A stretch of DNA of 64,000 bases from Alkalicoccobacillus plakortidis (GCF_023703085.1 NZ_JAMQJY010000001.1:1364001-1428000); one strand, 5' to 3'; shown: positions 38,779-49,238, counted from the stretch's first letter. Made by a program: numbers and translations. The notes: generated from the sequence alone by a model not told the origin.

Positions 38779-38998
38779 AAAGACCCCTCCTAGCTTAATA
38801 AAAAATCTGAAAAATCAAAATAAACAACCGGATGTATGTAATATACCCATGAAAATTGTCAGCAACACCTTTTTTGTAAGGTTATATGACTGAGAAAATG
38901 CTTAATTGAAAGAAAAGATGTCTTAAGACCATTGTTTTAGTAATCTGATATGTTTAGAGATTCTAGCAAGGCATAGCTTATCCACAATCCAAAATGAC
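38779..38998. other. Intergenic region without recognisable gene
   Basis: About 220 bases upstream of the N-acetyltransferase gene. No credible open frame, repeat or leader; it probably contains that gene's promoter. Confidence 0.4.
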
Positions 38999-38999
38999 C

Positions 39000-39048
39000 A
39001 AAAAACAAGCGAAACAGACATTTACAATGTCTGTTTCGCTTGTTTTTT
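39000..39048 (-). terminator. Terminator of the carbohydrate locus
   Basis: AAAAAACAAGCGAAACAGACA pairs perfectly with its complement around TTTACAA. It ends the leftward transcript after the DUF624 gene. Confidence 0.93.
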
Positions 39049-39064
39049 GACTTATGAAAAAGCA

Positions 39065-39728
39065 CTACGTAAGAATTTCTTTGGACGCTTCTTGTTTTCG
39101 TTGATTTTTTAAGTGAATTTCATGTAACCTCTCAAACCCTTTATACGCAATCCACATATTCACATGAATGATAAAACTAACGCCAAAAAGCGGAATCAAT
39201 CCTGGTAGAAAAATGAGGAAATAATAGGTTGAGAGCATGCTTACAAATAAAAAGACCATATTAGCTGGGTGTAAAAAACCAATGAAAAGTGCTTTTTTTA
39301 ATGTGGCTAACACTCCAGCCTGATAATGAACCATCACCGGGAATACGTACAACAAAAGCATCCCAATCGAAATACCAATTGCAATCATCACAACATGTAA
39401 AGCAGTGTGAAGAGGTCCTTCTATCGTCCTAAAAAACAGTAAATCTACATACCAGATAAGAGAGATAATTATGAGGATGGCTCCGACTCCATTTGAACGC
39501 AAAAATGATGAACGGTATACATTCCAAAACGTTTTTAATAATGGGATGTCTTCTTCTCCAAGCTGCTGTTTTACGTGCAATTGCAAAGATAGCAGTTGTA
39601 CTAGGCATAAACCCGAGTACAATTCCACCGAGCAAAGTTCCTCCTACCCATAAAAGGTTTAGCAAGAAAAAATACGTTATCCACTTACAGAGATTATAAA
39701 TTCCCGTAAATAGTCGATTCATCTCCAT
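39065..39728 (-). pseudogene. DUF624 (YesV-like) membrane protein, one frameshift
   Basis: Joined frames give about 220 residues with five hydrophobic segments and the DUF624 pattern (WITYFFLLNLLWVGGTLLGG, DIPLLKTFWNVYRSSF). Members sit in carbohydrate ABC loci beside YesMN-type regulators; function unknown. The extra base is at CCAAGC 39558-39563; reading CCAGC there gives one frame with RKTAAGEEDIPLLKTF. An alternative repair is one base fewer in the TTTT at 39569. The ATG at 39728 has GGAGAG upstream. Confidence 0.8.
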
Positions 39729-39752
39729 CGTTATCTCTCCTATCTGCAATAT

Positions 39753-41046
39753 CTATACGCTTGTTTGATTTTGCTTCAAAATTTCTTCTATATGGATCGA
39801 TTTCTTTTCCTTCACCGAACGCCAGATGGCTTCTCCAGTTGCCACAGCATAGCTGCCATCCCTACTGCCTGATAAAATTTCATATGGACGTGTTGGATCT
39901 GGCCCCATAAACAAATCCTCTTGAATGACCGGATCTCCACCTCCGTGTCCACCATCACGCTGAACAACATGAATCGTCTCTTTAGAACCGAACAACGGGA
40001 AAAAATCAATGGTTTGTTCATCAAACGGAAATGGCACACGAGACGGCGCATGGATTTCCTTGGTTTCAATTCTTCCTTCCGTTCCGTTGATTGCTAGTCT
40101 ATATCCTTCATAAGGTAAGGAAAAATTAATGGAGTAGCTTAGCAATGCTCCTTGGTCGTACCTCACAGTTGCTGTGTACGTATCTTCTATTTCTATTTCT
40201 GAATCAAAGATACATTGATCTGGTCTGTAGTTTGTGTATTGATTCTTCCTACTCTTATCTGATTGGATATGATCATCCTTCACTGTTATGCTATTGCTTC
40301 TTGAATTCCAAGCGAGAATAATAAGGACACTGAAGCTGCAAATTACAGGTTGCACACACACGCCCATCTTCTTTTTTCGGATTATGAACACTATCTTCTC
40401 CATAATAATTCAAAGCACCAAATGCAAATGCTTCTTTTGGTGTTTGATCGAGCCACCAATTAATTAAATCAAAATGATGCGAGCTTTTATGGATCGAAAG
40501 GCCTCCCGAGAAGGCACGATTGCGGTTCCACCTTTGGAAATAGCTTGAGCCATGATATGTGTCAATGTACCAGTTTAGGTCGACAGAAGTAACTCTGCCA
40601 ACCTTGCCTTCCAAAATCATCTCTTTAATTTTTGTATGGAATGGGCTATAGCGATAATTAAAGGTAACTGTAACCTTACCCTTACTCTTCTCTTCTGCGT
40701 CCATAATTCTTCTGCAATCAGCAGCAGTTGTAGCCATTGGTTTCTCTGTAATTACATCTAAATCTTGTTCAAGCGCAAGAAGAATATACTTCACATGGCT
40801 ATCATCTCTACCTGTGACAATGATCACATCCGGCTTTGTTTCATTCACCATTAACTGAAATTCAGTTTCATTATATTCACGAACATGGTCTATCTCAGGC
40901 AGTTGTTCTTTTATTAATTGAAACCGTTTTACATCATTATCTAATAACCCTACTAACTCAGAAGTAGCTGAAAAGCTATTAAGCATAGGTTTGATAAACA
41001 TACCCACTGCTCTATTACTTACTCCACATACTGCAAATCGTTTCAT
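39753..41046 (-). pseudogene. Gfo/Idh/MocA-family oxidoreductase, one frameshift
   Basis: Joined frames give about 430 residues. The N-terminal Rossmann part has FAVCGVSNRAVGMF, VIIVTGRDDSHVKYI and the family EKPMATTAADC; the C-terminal part has FNYRYSPFH and HKSSHHFDLINWW. It is a likely NAD(P)-dependent sugar dehydrogenase for the locus. A Cys cluster CATCNLQLQCPYYS may bind metal. The extra base is at CCAAGC 40308-40313 (GCTTGG in sense); GCTGG there restores YSRWNSRSNS. AAGGAG lies before the ATG. Confidence 0.83.
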
Positions 41047-41065
41047 GTCATCGTCTCCTTACCCT

Positions 41066-41914
41066 TTAAGACTTCAATCCACTTGTGCTAATTCCATCTA
41101 CAATGTAACGTTGGAAAATAAAGAATATCACAAATACCGGCAATATACTTACTGTTGTCATTGCAAACATAGCACCCCAGTTGGTAACTGCACTTGGATC
41201 AGAGAATAATTTTAAAGCTAATGACACTGGATATTTTTCCGGTGTGACCAGATAGATTAATGGTCCCATAAAGTCATCCCATCTCCAATAAAAAGAGAAA
41301 ATTGCGGCTGTCATCATTGCGGGAACAACTAATGGCACAATAATACGGAAGAAGATAGAGAAAGTGTTACAGCCATCAATTTTCGCAGCTTGATCGAGCT
41401 CTGTTGGGATCGTTCTAATAAATTGCATGATCAAAAAGATAAAAAACGGAACTCCGAAGAAGGTCGGTAAAATCAACGGTAGGTAAGTATCAATCCAGCC
41501 AAATCCTGAGAACATAACATATTGAGGGATCATAACCATCTCATATGGCAGCATTAATGTTAGCATCATTAATACAAACCACATTTTTTTACCTGTAAAT
41601 TTAATTCGCGCAAAACCATATGCGATGAATGTTGAAGAGATCACACTACCAATTGTGGCGATAATCGTTATGACAAATGAATTTTTAAAGAAGGTTGTAA
41701 AGGTAATTCCACCAAAACCTTTCCATCCCTCTGTAAAGTTATCAAATGCCCACACTCTTGGAATAAGTGTATGTGCATCAACAAAAACATCCGAGCTTTG
41801 TTTAAAAGAACTCATCACCATCCATGCTAGTGGGTAGAGCATAATTAACGTGAATATAATCATTAATACATGTTGAACGATTTTTCTAACTAGTTTTTTT
41901 CGTTTTGTATCCAT
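41066..41914 (-). CDS. Sugar ABC transporter permease (MalG type)
   Basis: The 282-residue protein has six hydrophobic segments and the EAA loop ELDQAAKIDGCNTFSIFFRI that contacts the ATPase, followed by VPLVVPAMMTA. It is the second permease of a carbohydrate ABC importer. Like many such systems, no ATPase is encoded here; a shared one such as MsmX is expected. It follows the first permease by 20 bases and precedes the oxidoreductase. Confidence 0.93.
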   Translation of the reverse strand: MDTKRKKLVRKIVQHVLMIIFTLIMLYPLAWMVMSSFKQSSDVFVDAHTLIPRVWAFDNFTEGWKGFGGITFTTFFKNSFVITIIATIGSVISSTFIAYGFARIKFTGKKMWFVLMMLTLMLPYEMVMIPQYVMFSGFGWIDTYLPLILPTFFGVPFFIFLIMQFIRTIPTELDQAAKIDGCNTFSIFFRIIVPLVVPAMMTAAIFSFYWRWDDFMGPLIYLVTPEKYPVSLALKLFSDPSAVTNWGAMFAMTTVSILPVFVIFFIFQRYIVDGISTSGLKS

Positions 41915-41934
41915 TACTCATTCTCCTTCCTTTA

Positions 41935-42900
41935 TTAATCGTTATAGTGAACCCACTTATCAGAGCTTTTGAAGATAACGGCTGTGAAGATTGCAATGAT
42001 AATTAACATTACCCATGCCATCGCAGAGGCATAACCCATATCAAAGAATTCAAAGGCACGACGGTACATGTACAGAACATAGAGTAGTGTACTGTTCATT
42101 GGACCACCATTTGTGACAATGAAACTTGGTGTAAAGGCCATAAAACCTTGGATCGTTTGCATGATCGTGTTAAAAAGGATCACTGGCGTTAATAAAGGAA
42201 TCGTAATTTTGAAGAATTGTTGCCATGGCTTCGCTCCATCCACCGCTGATGCTTCATAAAACGTCTTCGGGATATTACGTAATCCCGCTAGGAAAATCAG
42301 CATCGATGAACCAAACTGCCAACCATATAAAGCAACAAGCGTCCAGATAGCTGTTCCTGGATCCCCGAGCCACGAATGAGTAGGAAGACCAATGGATGCT
42401 AAAACAGAGTTAAACGCTCCATCATTACCAAACAACTGTCTCCACATGATCGAGATCCCAATGCTTCCACCAACAACAGATGGTAGGTAAAGCATTGTGC
42501 GATACAAACCTACAGCCTCCACAATCTTATTGAGTGCTACTGCTACTAAAAGTGCGAATACAAGTCGAATCGGTACAGCAGTACCCGCATATAAGAAGGT
42601 CACTTTTAGTGATTGTCTCCATGTATCGTCAGTTGTGAACATTCGTTCATAGTTACCAAGTCCAATCCACTCATACTCTCCGCCCATTCCATAGTTCGTA
42701 AATGATAGATAAAGAGAGTAGACAATTGGATATAAAGTGAAGGCAACTAGTCCAATAATAAAAGGTGAAATAAAGGCATAACCTGCCGATTCTTCATATC
42801 CAGTCCGCAATCTTTTTGGACGCTTAAATGGCTTTTTGAATGGTGGTTTTACCGGAACAACCGTTTCCTTGCCCGTTTGGTTTTGAGCCATAATCTCCAC
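41935..42900 (-). CDS. Sugar ABC transporter permease (MalF type)
   Basis: The 321-residue protein has a basic N-terminal cytoplasmic stretch (about 1-40) and six or seven membrane segments, with the EAA loop KTFYEASAVDGAKPWQQFFK and ITIPLLTPVILF. It pairs with the MalG-type permease to form the membrane channel. A partial hairpin lies between it and the binding-protein gene upstream, which probably lets the binding protein be made in excess. Confidence 0.93.
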   Translation of the reverse strand: MEIMAQNQTGKETVVPVKPPFKKPFKRPKRLRTGYEESAGYAFISPFIIGLVAFTLYPIVYSLYLSFTNYGMGGEYEWIGLGNYERMFTTDDTWRQSLKVTFLYAGTAVPIRLVFALLVAVALNKIVEAVGLYRTMLYLPSVVGGSIGISIMWRQLFGNDGAFNSVLASIGLPTHSWLGDPGTAIWTLVALYGWQFGSSMLIFLAGLRNIPKTFYEASAVDGAKPWQQFFKITIPLLTPVILFNTIMQTIQGFMAFTPSFIVTNGGPMNSTLLYVLYMYRRAFEFFDMGYASAMAWVMLIIIAIFTAVIFKSSDKWVHYND

Positions 42901-42929
42901 TCCTTACTTTCTAATTTTCTTTATCAAAA

Positions 42930-42973
42930 GAAAGTGACCCCTTTCATCAACTTGCATGATAGGATCACTTCTT
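42930..42973 (-). promoter_or_regulatory. Intercistronic hairpin between binding protein and permeases
   Basis: On the minus strand AAGAAGTGATCC can pair with GGTCACTTTCTT, followed by TTGATAAAG. It is a likely RNA-stabilising or partially terminating hairpin. Confidence 0.55.
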
Positions 42974-42977
42974 TATC

Positions 42978-44288
42978 TTAATTTCCTAGAATCATTTCAG
43001 CTGCTTTTCTAAATTCTGCAGCTCCTTCTTCAGGTGTAATCTGTCCATACATCACACGCTCATCAATGTTATTAACTTCTTGCAAGATTTCTGATGATTG
43101 AGCTGGAAAGTTCGTATCAATTGGTGAACTATTTTCTGTTACATAATCGATATAATCATAAATTTTTGTTTCAATTTCATCTAAATCAGCACGCATTTCT
43201 TCACGAATTTCATTGTTAATTGGTACTCCGCGATCCGAACCGATTGTTTCAAATACTTCTTTTGTATTTGTAAAGAAGTTAATAAACTTCACAGCCTCTT
43301 CTTTGTTAGTAGAGTTTTCACTAACTGACCAAAGCATAGCTTGTTTTAAGTACATTCCTTGAGTAATGTTGTCACCAGGTAAAACGTTCAAGTCAAACGT
43401 GTAATCGGCCGCCATTGACATCGTTTTCATTTGATTGGACCATCTTAAATCAAATGGTGCATTCTTATGGACGATTAACTCATCTTCAATCCCTTGAATC
43501 TGCTGAACCACATCGTATCCAGGTGCTACACCAGAATCGACCATATCTTTGGCACGAGTAAGGTAATCTGTAAGAAGCTTGGTCATCGTCATAACCTAAG
43601 GCTGTTCCATCTTCATTAAACAAAGAGTAACCTTGATCTCTTAAATAATACTCAAAGATGTTTCCTGCCTCATAAGAACGCGTACCATACGTATCTAATT
43701 CAGCATGGACCTTTTTAGCTGTCTCTTCAAACTCATCCCAAGTCCAATCTTCTGTTGGTAAATCCGCTCCAGCTTCTTCTAACATATCTTTATTATAAAT
43801 AGCAGTTAGTGCGTTTGTACCCGAAGGAACTCCCAAAAACTGATCATCCTTCATACCTGACTGAACAATGGAATCATCCACTTTACTTAAATCCAAGTCG
43901 CCACTGTCAACAAATTCACTTAAATCTGCAAGTAACCCTTGGCTCGCATATAAATTCAGATATTCACCAAAGTTTTGTTGCATGATATCTGGAAGGTTGT
44001 TCCAGCTGCTTGAGCAGCCATTCTTTCAAAATAACCATCCCATCCCGTGAACTCAGGTTCAATTTTCACATTAGGATTTTCTTTTTCATACATCTCAATA
44101 ATTTTAAAAGTCATATCATGGCGTTCTTGTGAGCCCCACCAAGACATTCTTAATTTAACCTGCTCATCACTTCCATTTTCACCATCAGATGAGCCTCCAC
44201 CGGTGTCAGTAGCCCCACCCGAACATGCGGCCAAAGCAAGTGAAGCAGTAAGTACAGAAGCAGATAGGAATAACCATTTCTTTTTCAT
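42978..44288 (-). pseudogene. Sugar-binding lipoprotein 1 of the ABC importer, two frameshifts
   Basis: Three pieces join to about 436 residues: lipoprotein signal peptide with LAAC lipobox (ASLALAACSGG), then a family 1 extracellular solute-binding protein (RMSWWGSQERHDMT, FTGWDGYFERMAAQAA, VPSGTNALTAIYNKD, SVSENSTNKEEAVKFINFF). Its paralogue 44536-45825 shows the intact reading. One base is lost next to CCAGC at 44002-44006 (AGNNLPDIMQQ needed) and one gained at GCTTGG 43577-43582 (DDQLLTDYL restored), so the total length is in frame. A cre-like site lies 22 bases upstream. Confidence 0.88.
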
Positions 44289-44309
44289 TAAGCAACCCCC
44301 TTAATTTTT

Positions 44310-44323
44310 TGAAAGCGCTTTCT
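44310..44323 (-). promoter_or_regulatory. cre-like CcpA site upstream of binding protein 1
   Basis: TGAAAGCGCTTTCT fits the cre consensus with its central CG and near-perfect symmetry. It lies 22 bases from the ATG of binding protein 1. CcpA is encoded in the same window. Confidence 0.8.
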
Positions 44324-44430
44324 AAATCTGTTATTATCGTACACCATCTATTTTTTGGATGTAATCAAATAATCAGAGATTTTATGTTCAAAAAACAGAG
44401 GTATCAAAATGATGAGAGATCATTCATATA

Positions 44431-44481
44431 AAAAAAGCCGAACCACTATGTGAATTGACACACATAATGGTTCGACTTTTT
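44431..44481 (-). terminator. Terminator after binding protein 2
   Basis: AAAAAGTCGAACCATTATGTG on the minus strand pairs with its near-complement around a short loop, followed by TTTTTT. It separates the two binding-protein genes. Confidence 0.88.
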
Positions 44482-44535
44482 CAATTTCTATAAAATTAGG
44501 AGAGTTGGACTTCCACATGTAGTTTTCAGGTTCTG

Positions 44536-45825
44536 TCATTCATTACCAAGAAGCATTTCTGCTACTTCCCTAAATTGAACTGCTCCTTCTTCTGGAGTAA
44601 CTTGACCATACATCACACGTTCATCCAGTTGCTCTAATTCCATTAAAATTTCGTTCGCTTCTGTTGGGAAATTCGTATCAATTGGAGAACTATTTTCTGA
44701 TACATACTCAATATAATCAAAGATTTTTGCTTCAACTTCGCTTAAGTCTGAACGCATATTTTCACGAATCTCGTTGTTAATGGGTACACCTCGTTCAGAT
44801 CCACTTTCATCATATACTTCCTGAGCATTCACAAAATAATCGATAAATTTTACTGCCTCTTCTTTTTGAGTTGAATTTTCACTAACAGACCACAGCATTG
44901 AAGGCTTTAGATACATGCCCTGTTCAATTTGCCCACCCGGAAGTACATTTAAATCAAAAGAGTAATCAGCAACACTTGAAAGTGCTAACACCTGATTAGA
45001 ATGAACAAAGGCAAATGGCGAATTCTTATGAACAAGCAAGTCATCTTCAAGTCCTTGTATTTGTTGTGTAACATCAAGTCCTGGTATCACATCTGCGTCT
45101 ACCAATTCTTTAGTAAATGTTAGATAGTCAATTAATAATTGATCGTCGCTGTAACCAAGACCTGTGCCATCTTCATTAAAAAGAGTGTAACCTTTTTCCC
45201 TTAATGAATATTCAAATGTATTCGTGATACCTAAAGAACCTGAACCGTAGATTCCAAGCTCCGAATGAACCTGTTCTGCCAGTCGTTTAAAATCCTGCCA
45301 TGTCCAGTCATTAGAAGGAAGATCTATACCCGCCCCTTCCAATAGTTCTTTATTATAGGCCACGGTCAAAGCATTTGTTCCAGTTGGTATGCCAAGTAAC
45401 TCTCCGTCCTTTTCACCCGTTTGCAGAATCTCATCTTCTACTTGGCTTACATCTAATGTGCCGTCTTCTATAAAGCTACTTAAATCTGTAAGTAGACCCT
45501 GACTAGCATACAAATTTAAGTATTCACCAAAGTTTTGCTGCATAATATCAGGCAAATTGTTTCCTGCTGCTTGAGCTGCCATACGTTCAAAATATCCATC
45601 CCATCCTGTGAATTCCGGTTCGATTTTCACATGCGGATTTTCCGCTTCATACATGTCGATAATCTTTAAAGTCATATCGTTTCTAGACTGCGACCCCCAC
45701 CAAGACATTCTTAGTGTAACTTGGTCCTCATCTGAACTTGTTGATTCAGATCCACCACTACAGCCAGTAAGTACTAAAGAAATCGACAACCCCATTGTGA
45801 TAAGTAATAAGACATGTCTGTTCAT
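44536..45825 (-). CDS. Sugar-binding lipoprotein 2 (paralogue)
   Basis: The 429-residue protein is intact: lipoprotein signal ISLVLTGCSGGSES, then a family 1 solute-binding fold with RMSWWGSQSRNDMTLKI, FTGWDGYFERMAAQAAGNN, IPTGTNALTVAYNKE and SVSENSTQKEEAVKFIDYF. It is plainly a tandem duplicate of binding protein 1, sharing well over half its residues by eye. It may widen substrate range or answer a different signal. It lies directly behind the regulator gene with a cre-like site in the gap, and ends at a strong terminator. Confidence 0.92.
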   Translation of the reverse strand: MNRHVLLLITMGLSISLVLTGCSGGSESTSSDEDQVTLRMSWWGSQSRNDMTLKIIDMYEAENPHVKIEPEFTGWDGYFERMAAQAAGNNLPDIMQQNFGEYLNLYASQGLLTDLSSFIEDGTLDVSQVEDEILQTGEKDGELLGIPTGTNALTVAYNKELLEGAGIDLPSNDWTWQDFKRLAEQVHSELGIYGSGSLGITNTFEYSLREKGYTLFNEDGTGLGYSDDQLLIDYLTFTKELVDADVIPGLDVTQQIQGLEDDLLVHKNSPFAFVHSNQVLALSSVADYSFDLNVLPGGQIEQGMYLKPSMLWSVSENSTQKEEAVKFIDYFVNAQEVYDESGSERGVPINNEIRENMRSDLSEVEAKIFDYIEYVSENSSPIDTNFPTEANEILMELEQLDERVMYGQVTPEEGAVQFREVAEMLLGNE

Positions 45826-45842
45826 TAACTTAACCTCCTAAG

Positions 45843-45856
45843 TGATAGCGCTTTCT
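45843..45856 (-). promoter_or_regulatory. cre-like CcpA site upstream of binding protein 2
   Basis: TGATAGCGCTTTCT has the cre pattern. It lies in the 41-base gap between regulator and binding protein 2, where CcpA could act as a roadblock or cover a promoter. Confidence 0.75.
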
Positions 45857-45866
45857 TTTTTCTTTA

Positions 45867-47471
45867 CTATTTATTTCTAGATCCGTCTAGACAATCATTC
45901 TCCTTATACTCTCTCGGTGTGTACCCTGTTTGTTTTTTAAAAACCTGACTAAAGTATCTTGGGTTACTACCAAAGCCAACCATTTCAGCAATGTCTGCTA
46001 CCCTTGCATGTTCGGATTCACAGATAAGATCAATAGCTTTTGTGATTCTAAGTTTCATTAAGTAGTGAGAAAATTTTTCTCCAATTTCTTTCTTAAATAA
46101 CTTACCTAGATAGTCTGGATTCATATAAAAAACATCGTTTGATAATTGAGTCAAGGATAGTTCTGAATCAGAATAATACGAGTTTACATATTCACATAGG
46201 TTATGAATGGTTGTGCTTAAATGCTTTTTAGTTGAGGTATAGTTTTCATTGACTACCTTTTGTGCTGCTTCTTTGATGAAGTCTTCCATTTGTTTAAACG
46301 AATCAAGCCTCTGAAAATACACAATCTCTGTAAAAAGCTCATTCATTAATTCATTTGAAGCTTGTCTAATAATGGATGTATATAGTTCAAGGCTGTGTGC
46401 TTTGACAATACTTACATCGTATTTTTTTTCTGTAACATACGAAAAGTAGTGATTAAGGTATTGATTGACTTCGTTTTGATTACCACTCCTTATAAAAACT
46501 AATAACTCTTCATGATTAAATTGAAGCTCATCAAAGCGAAATGGTTGCTTATCAATTAAACCCGTTGATATAATCCCTCCTTCTTCTAGGTAAAATCGTT
46601 CGGCTAAACCTTGTAGGGCCTCTCTATACAATTGTCTTAAATGAATAACGGTATTTTCACTGCTTACTGCGCTAGTGAAGCTCAATTGATAAAAGTAATA
46701 AAAATGCTGCTTTACTTCTTTTAAGATCGAAATAAGCTCTTGATCTGGGCAGCTTTCAATTAAGATCACTACTTTCTCACCAATCGTAGTAGAAAGTAAA
46801 ACGGACTGAGTTCGTTTCAGTTCAGATGTTGCGATTTCTTTTAATGCATAAAAATGTTCAAATTCATCTGAACGATACGTTACTGAAGAATCTATTGGTT
46901 CATCGATCATAAAAACAATCAGCTTTAATGGCGCCACAATATCATCTGAACCAAATAAATGCTGGAAGTGCTCCCATTCTTGTGAGCCAAATGTATTGTC
47001 AGACAACACTTCTTTTAATACCTGTGTTCTTGCTTTAGGCAGTATCTCATTTAATTTTTCTTTCATATTTATGACAAAGTTTTCATCTTGCTTTTGTTTA
47101 TCTAGATGTGAAGTAATTTGAGATAATGCTTCTTCAATCTTCGTTTCATTTGATGGTTTTAACAGATAATGCTTTACTTCGTGTTCCATTGCTGTTTGAG
47201 CGTAATCAAACTCATCATGCCCGGAAAGAATAATCCACTTAATCTGAGGGTATTCCTGATGAGCTTTTTTAATTAACTCAATTCCAGTTAGACCTGGCAT
47301 CTTTATATCTGTAATCACAATATCAGGGTGCTTTTGATGAATTTGTTCTAGAGCTGCTATCCCATTACCTGCTTTTCCTATTAACTCTGCTCCACAGGAA
47401 TTCCAATTTACAAGGGCAGCTATTCCTTCAAGAATATTAACTTCGTCATCTACTAATAATACTGAATACAT
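45867..47471 (-). CDS. YesN-type response regulator with AraC output domain
   Basis: The 534-residue protein has an N-terminal receiver domain (SVLLVDDEVNILEGI; phospho-Asp in IVITDIKMPG at about 55; Lys in LLKPSNETK), a middle region of about 300 residues and a C-terminal pair of AraC helix-turn-helices (LSLTQLSNDVFYMNPDYLGK; ADIAEMVGFGSNPRYFSQVF). It most likely activates the binding-protein and permease genes on sugar binding relayed by the kinase just upstream. AAGGAG lies nine bases from the ATG. Confidence 0.93.
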   Translation of the reverse strand: MYSVLLVDDEVNILEGIAALVNWNSCGAELIGKAGNGIAALEQIHQKHPDIVITDIKMPGLTGIELIKKAHQEYPQIKWIILSGHDEFDYAQTAMEHEVKHYLLKPSNETKIEEALSQITSHLDKQKQDENFVINMKEKLNEILPKARTQVLKEVLSDNTFGSQEWEHFQHLFGSDDIVAPLKLIVFMIDEPIDSSVTYRSDEFEHFYALKEIATSELKRTQSVLLSTTIGEKVVILIESCPDQELISILKEVKQHFYYFYQLSFTSAVSSENTVIHLRQLYREALQGLAERFYLEEGGIISTGLIDKQPFRFDELQFNHEELLVFIRSGNQNEVNQYLNHYFSYVTEKKYDVSIVKAHSLELYTSIIRQASNELMNELFTEIVYFQRLDSFKQMEDFIKEAAQKVVNENYTSTKKHLSTTIHNLCEYVNSYYSDSELSLTQLSNDVFYMNPDYLGKLFKKEIGEKFSHYLMKLRITKAIDLICESEHARVADIAEMVGFGSNPRYFSQVFKKQTGYTPREYKENDCLDGSRNK

Positions 47472-47478
47472 ATAAGCA

Positions 47479-49200
47479 TCACTCCTTAACAGTGGGAAGT
47501 GTTATTGTAACTATTGTCCCTTCATCAATCTCACTTTGAATCTCAATTCCATAACGATCACCAAACATTAAGCGAATTCGCTCCATAATATTAGAAAGCC
47601 CTATTCCTGATCTTTTTGGCTTTACATTTCCCGCGTAGATAGCGTCAATAGTTTCCTGGCTCATACCTACACCATTATCACTTATAGAAATATGCAGATG
47701 CTCATCTGAAACTTTTAAGGATACTTGTATCACACACTCTTCAATAATTTCTTCCAAACTATGTTGAATGGCATTTTCCACAATTGGTTGAATAGTGAGT
47801 TTTGGAATTCTATAGTCGTTGAGTACCTCGGGTTTCTCCATGTTAAAGATAAGTCTCTCTTTATAACGATATTTTTGGATGACCATATAATGATGAACAA
47901 TATTTAGTTCTTCTTGAATTGGGATCAGAGGGTCTTTTTTACTTATAATCGTTCTCATCATATTTCCTAACGACTCCGCAATACGTGATATATCCTCCTG
48001 TTTATTAATCTTTGCTAGCCAATTAATTGAGTCCAATGTGTTGTACAAAAAATGCGGATTGATTTGTGCTTGCAGCGCGCGATACTCTGTTTCTTTTATA
48101 ATGAGTTGCTTTGAATAATTTTCAGTTATTAAAGTATTAATTTTCTGAATCATAGAATTAAAGTTAGTATGAAGCTGACCAATTTCATCAGTTAAATGAG
48201 TGCTTTTATCCTCATCCAGAGGCCTAAAATTCCCTTGTTCTGCTTCCTTCATCTTTTGTGTCAGTTCTTCCAATGGCTTAGAAATGGTTCGTGCCAATTT
48301 ACGACTTATGAGTAGGATGATGACTAAAAAAAGAATAAACGAGGCAATCATAAGCTTGTTTAACATGCTAGTCTGACCTGAAACTTCATCAAAAGGCAAG
48401 ATGTTGAAATACATAAGCTCTGAATGTCTTGATTTCTGAGAGGTTAAAAAATATTCACTGTCAGCCCATTTTTTTATCTGATAGTTAGTCGTTGTTCGAT
48501 CCTCTAGAAGTGGCTCTGCTCCTTCTGGAAAATCCTTTGCAAACATCACTTCATCATCCTTCATAATGACAAAGCTTTTATCATCTGAAAGATTTAATGT
48601 ATCTGAAATAAAGTCCTCCATATTAATCGTAATAAAAACAGAACCCAAATAAGAAAGACTGAGATCGTTTAACTTTCTCATTTCTCTTGTTGAAACTAAA
48701 ATGCCTTGATCAGAAAGAGATCTCCACACATTAGCACCACTTGCGGTCTGCATCTCCTCTGCCCACTCTTGATTCATCAGATGACTAATGGGTTGGTTTC
48801 CCACAACATAATATTCACCAAATGTATCTAACATCTGAATGGAGGAGATATATCTTTCCTGAGAATAATAGGCATTTAATCTTTCAAGTAAAAACCGCTT
48901 TGTACGATACACATCGTATCCATAATACTCATAATTAATGCCTTCCATATAATTTTGAAAAACTGGATCGGTACTAATCTGAAAAGAAATCTGTTCAATT
49001 TTTTTTAATTCTTCATCCAAAACTGTAGATGAAATCTTTAGTGTATTAGCGGATTCATTGTAAACCTCCTTCTCATAGACGGCTGTAAACACTTGAAAGC
49101 TTATTACACCCATAAGACAAAAAAACACCAATTGCAATATCGCAATCATAATGATTTTATTTTTTATACTGTGGAGTTGGTTTAATCCCCAATTGATCAT
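47479..49200 (-). CDS. YesM-type sensor histidine kinase
   Basis: The 573-residue protein has two membrane helices (about 14-38 and 282-305) flanking an extracellular sensor domain, then HAMP (about 310-360), a His_kinase domain with the phospho-His in INPHFLYNTLDSINWLA and an HATPase domain (ENAIQHSLEE, ISDNGVGMS, GIGLSNIMERI). It pairs with the downstream YesN-type regulator and senses carbohydrate, probably through a binding protein. A cre-like site lies 25 bases upstream, so the whole locus may be under catabolite control. Confidence 0.93.
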   Translation of the reverse strand: MINWGLNQLHSIKNKIIMIAILQLVFFCLMGVISFQVFTAVYEKEVYNESANTLKISSTVLDEELKKIEQISFQISTDPVFQNYMEGINYEYYGYDVYRTKRFLLERLNAYYSQERYISSIQMLDTFGEYYVVGNQPISHLMNQEWAEEMQTASGANVWRSLSDQGILVSTREMRKLNDLSLSYLGSVFITINMEDFISDTLNLSDDKSFVIMKDDEVMFAKDFPEGAEPLLEDRTTTNYQIKKWADSEYFLTSQKSRHSELMYFNILPFDEVSGQTSMLNKLMIASFILFLVIILLISRKLARTISKPLEELTQKMKEAEQGNFRPLDEDKSTHLTDEIGQLHTNFNSMIQKINTLITENYSKQLIIKETEYRALQAQINPHFLYNTLDSINWLAKINKQEDISRIAESLGNMMRTIISKKDPLIPIQEELNIVHHYMVIQKYRYKERLIFNMEKPEVLNDYRIPKLTIQPIVENAIQHSLEEIIEECVIQVSLKVSDEHLHISISDNGVGMSQETIDAIYAGNVKPKRSGIGLSNIMERIRLMFGDRYGIEIQSEIDEGTIVTITLPTVKE

Positions 49201-49224
49201 AAAACCACCACTCTCAATTCATTC

Positions 49225-49238
49225 ATTTAAGCGCTTAC
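49225..49238 (-). promoter_or_regulatory. cre-like CcpA site upstream of the histidine kinase
   Basis: On the minus strand TGTAAGCGCTTAAA fits the cre pattern, 25 bases before the kinase ATG. Confidence 0.75.
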
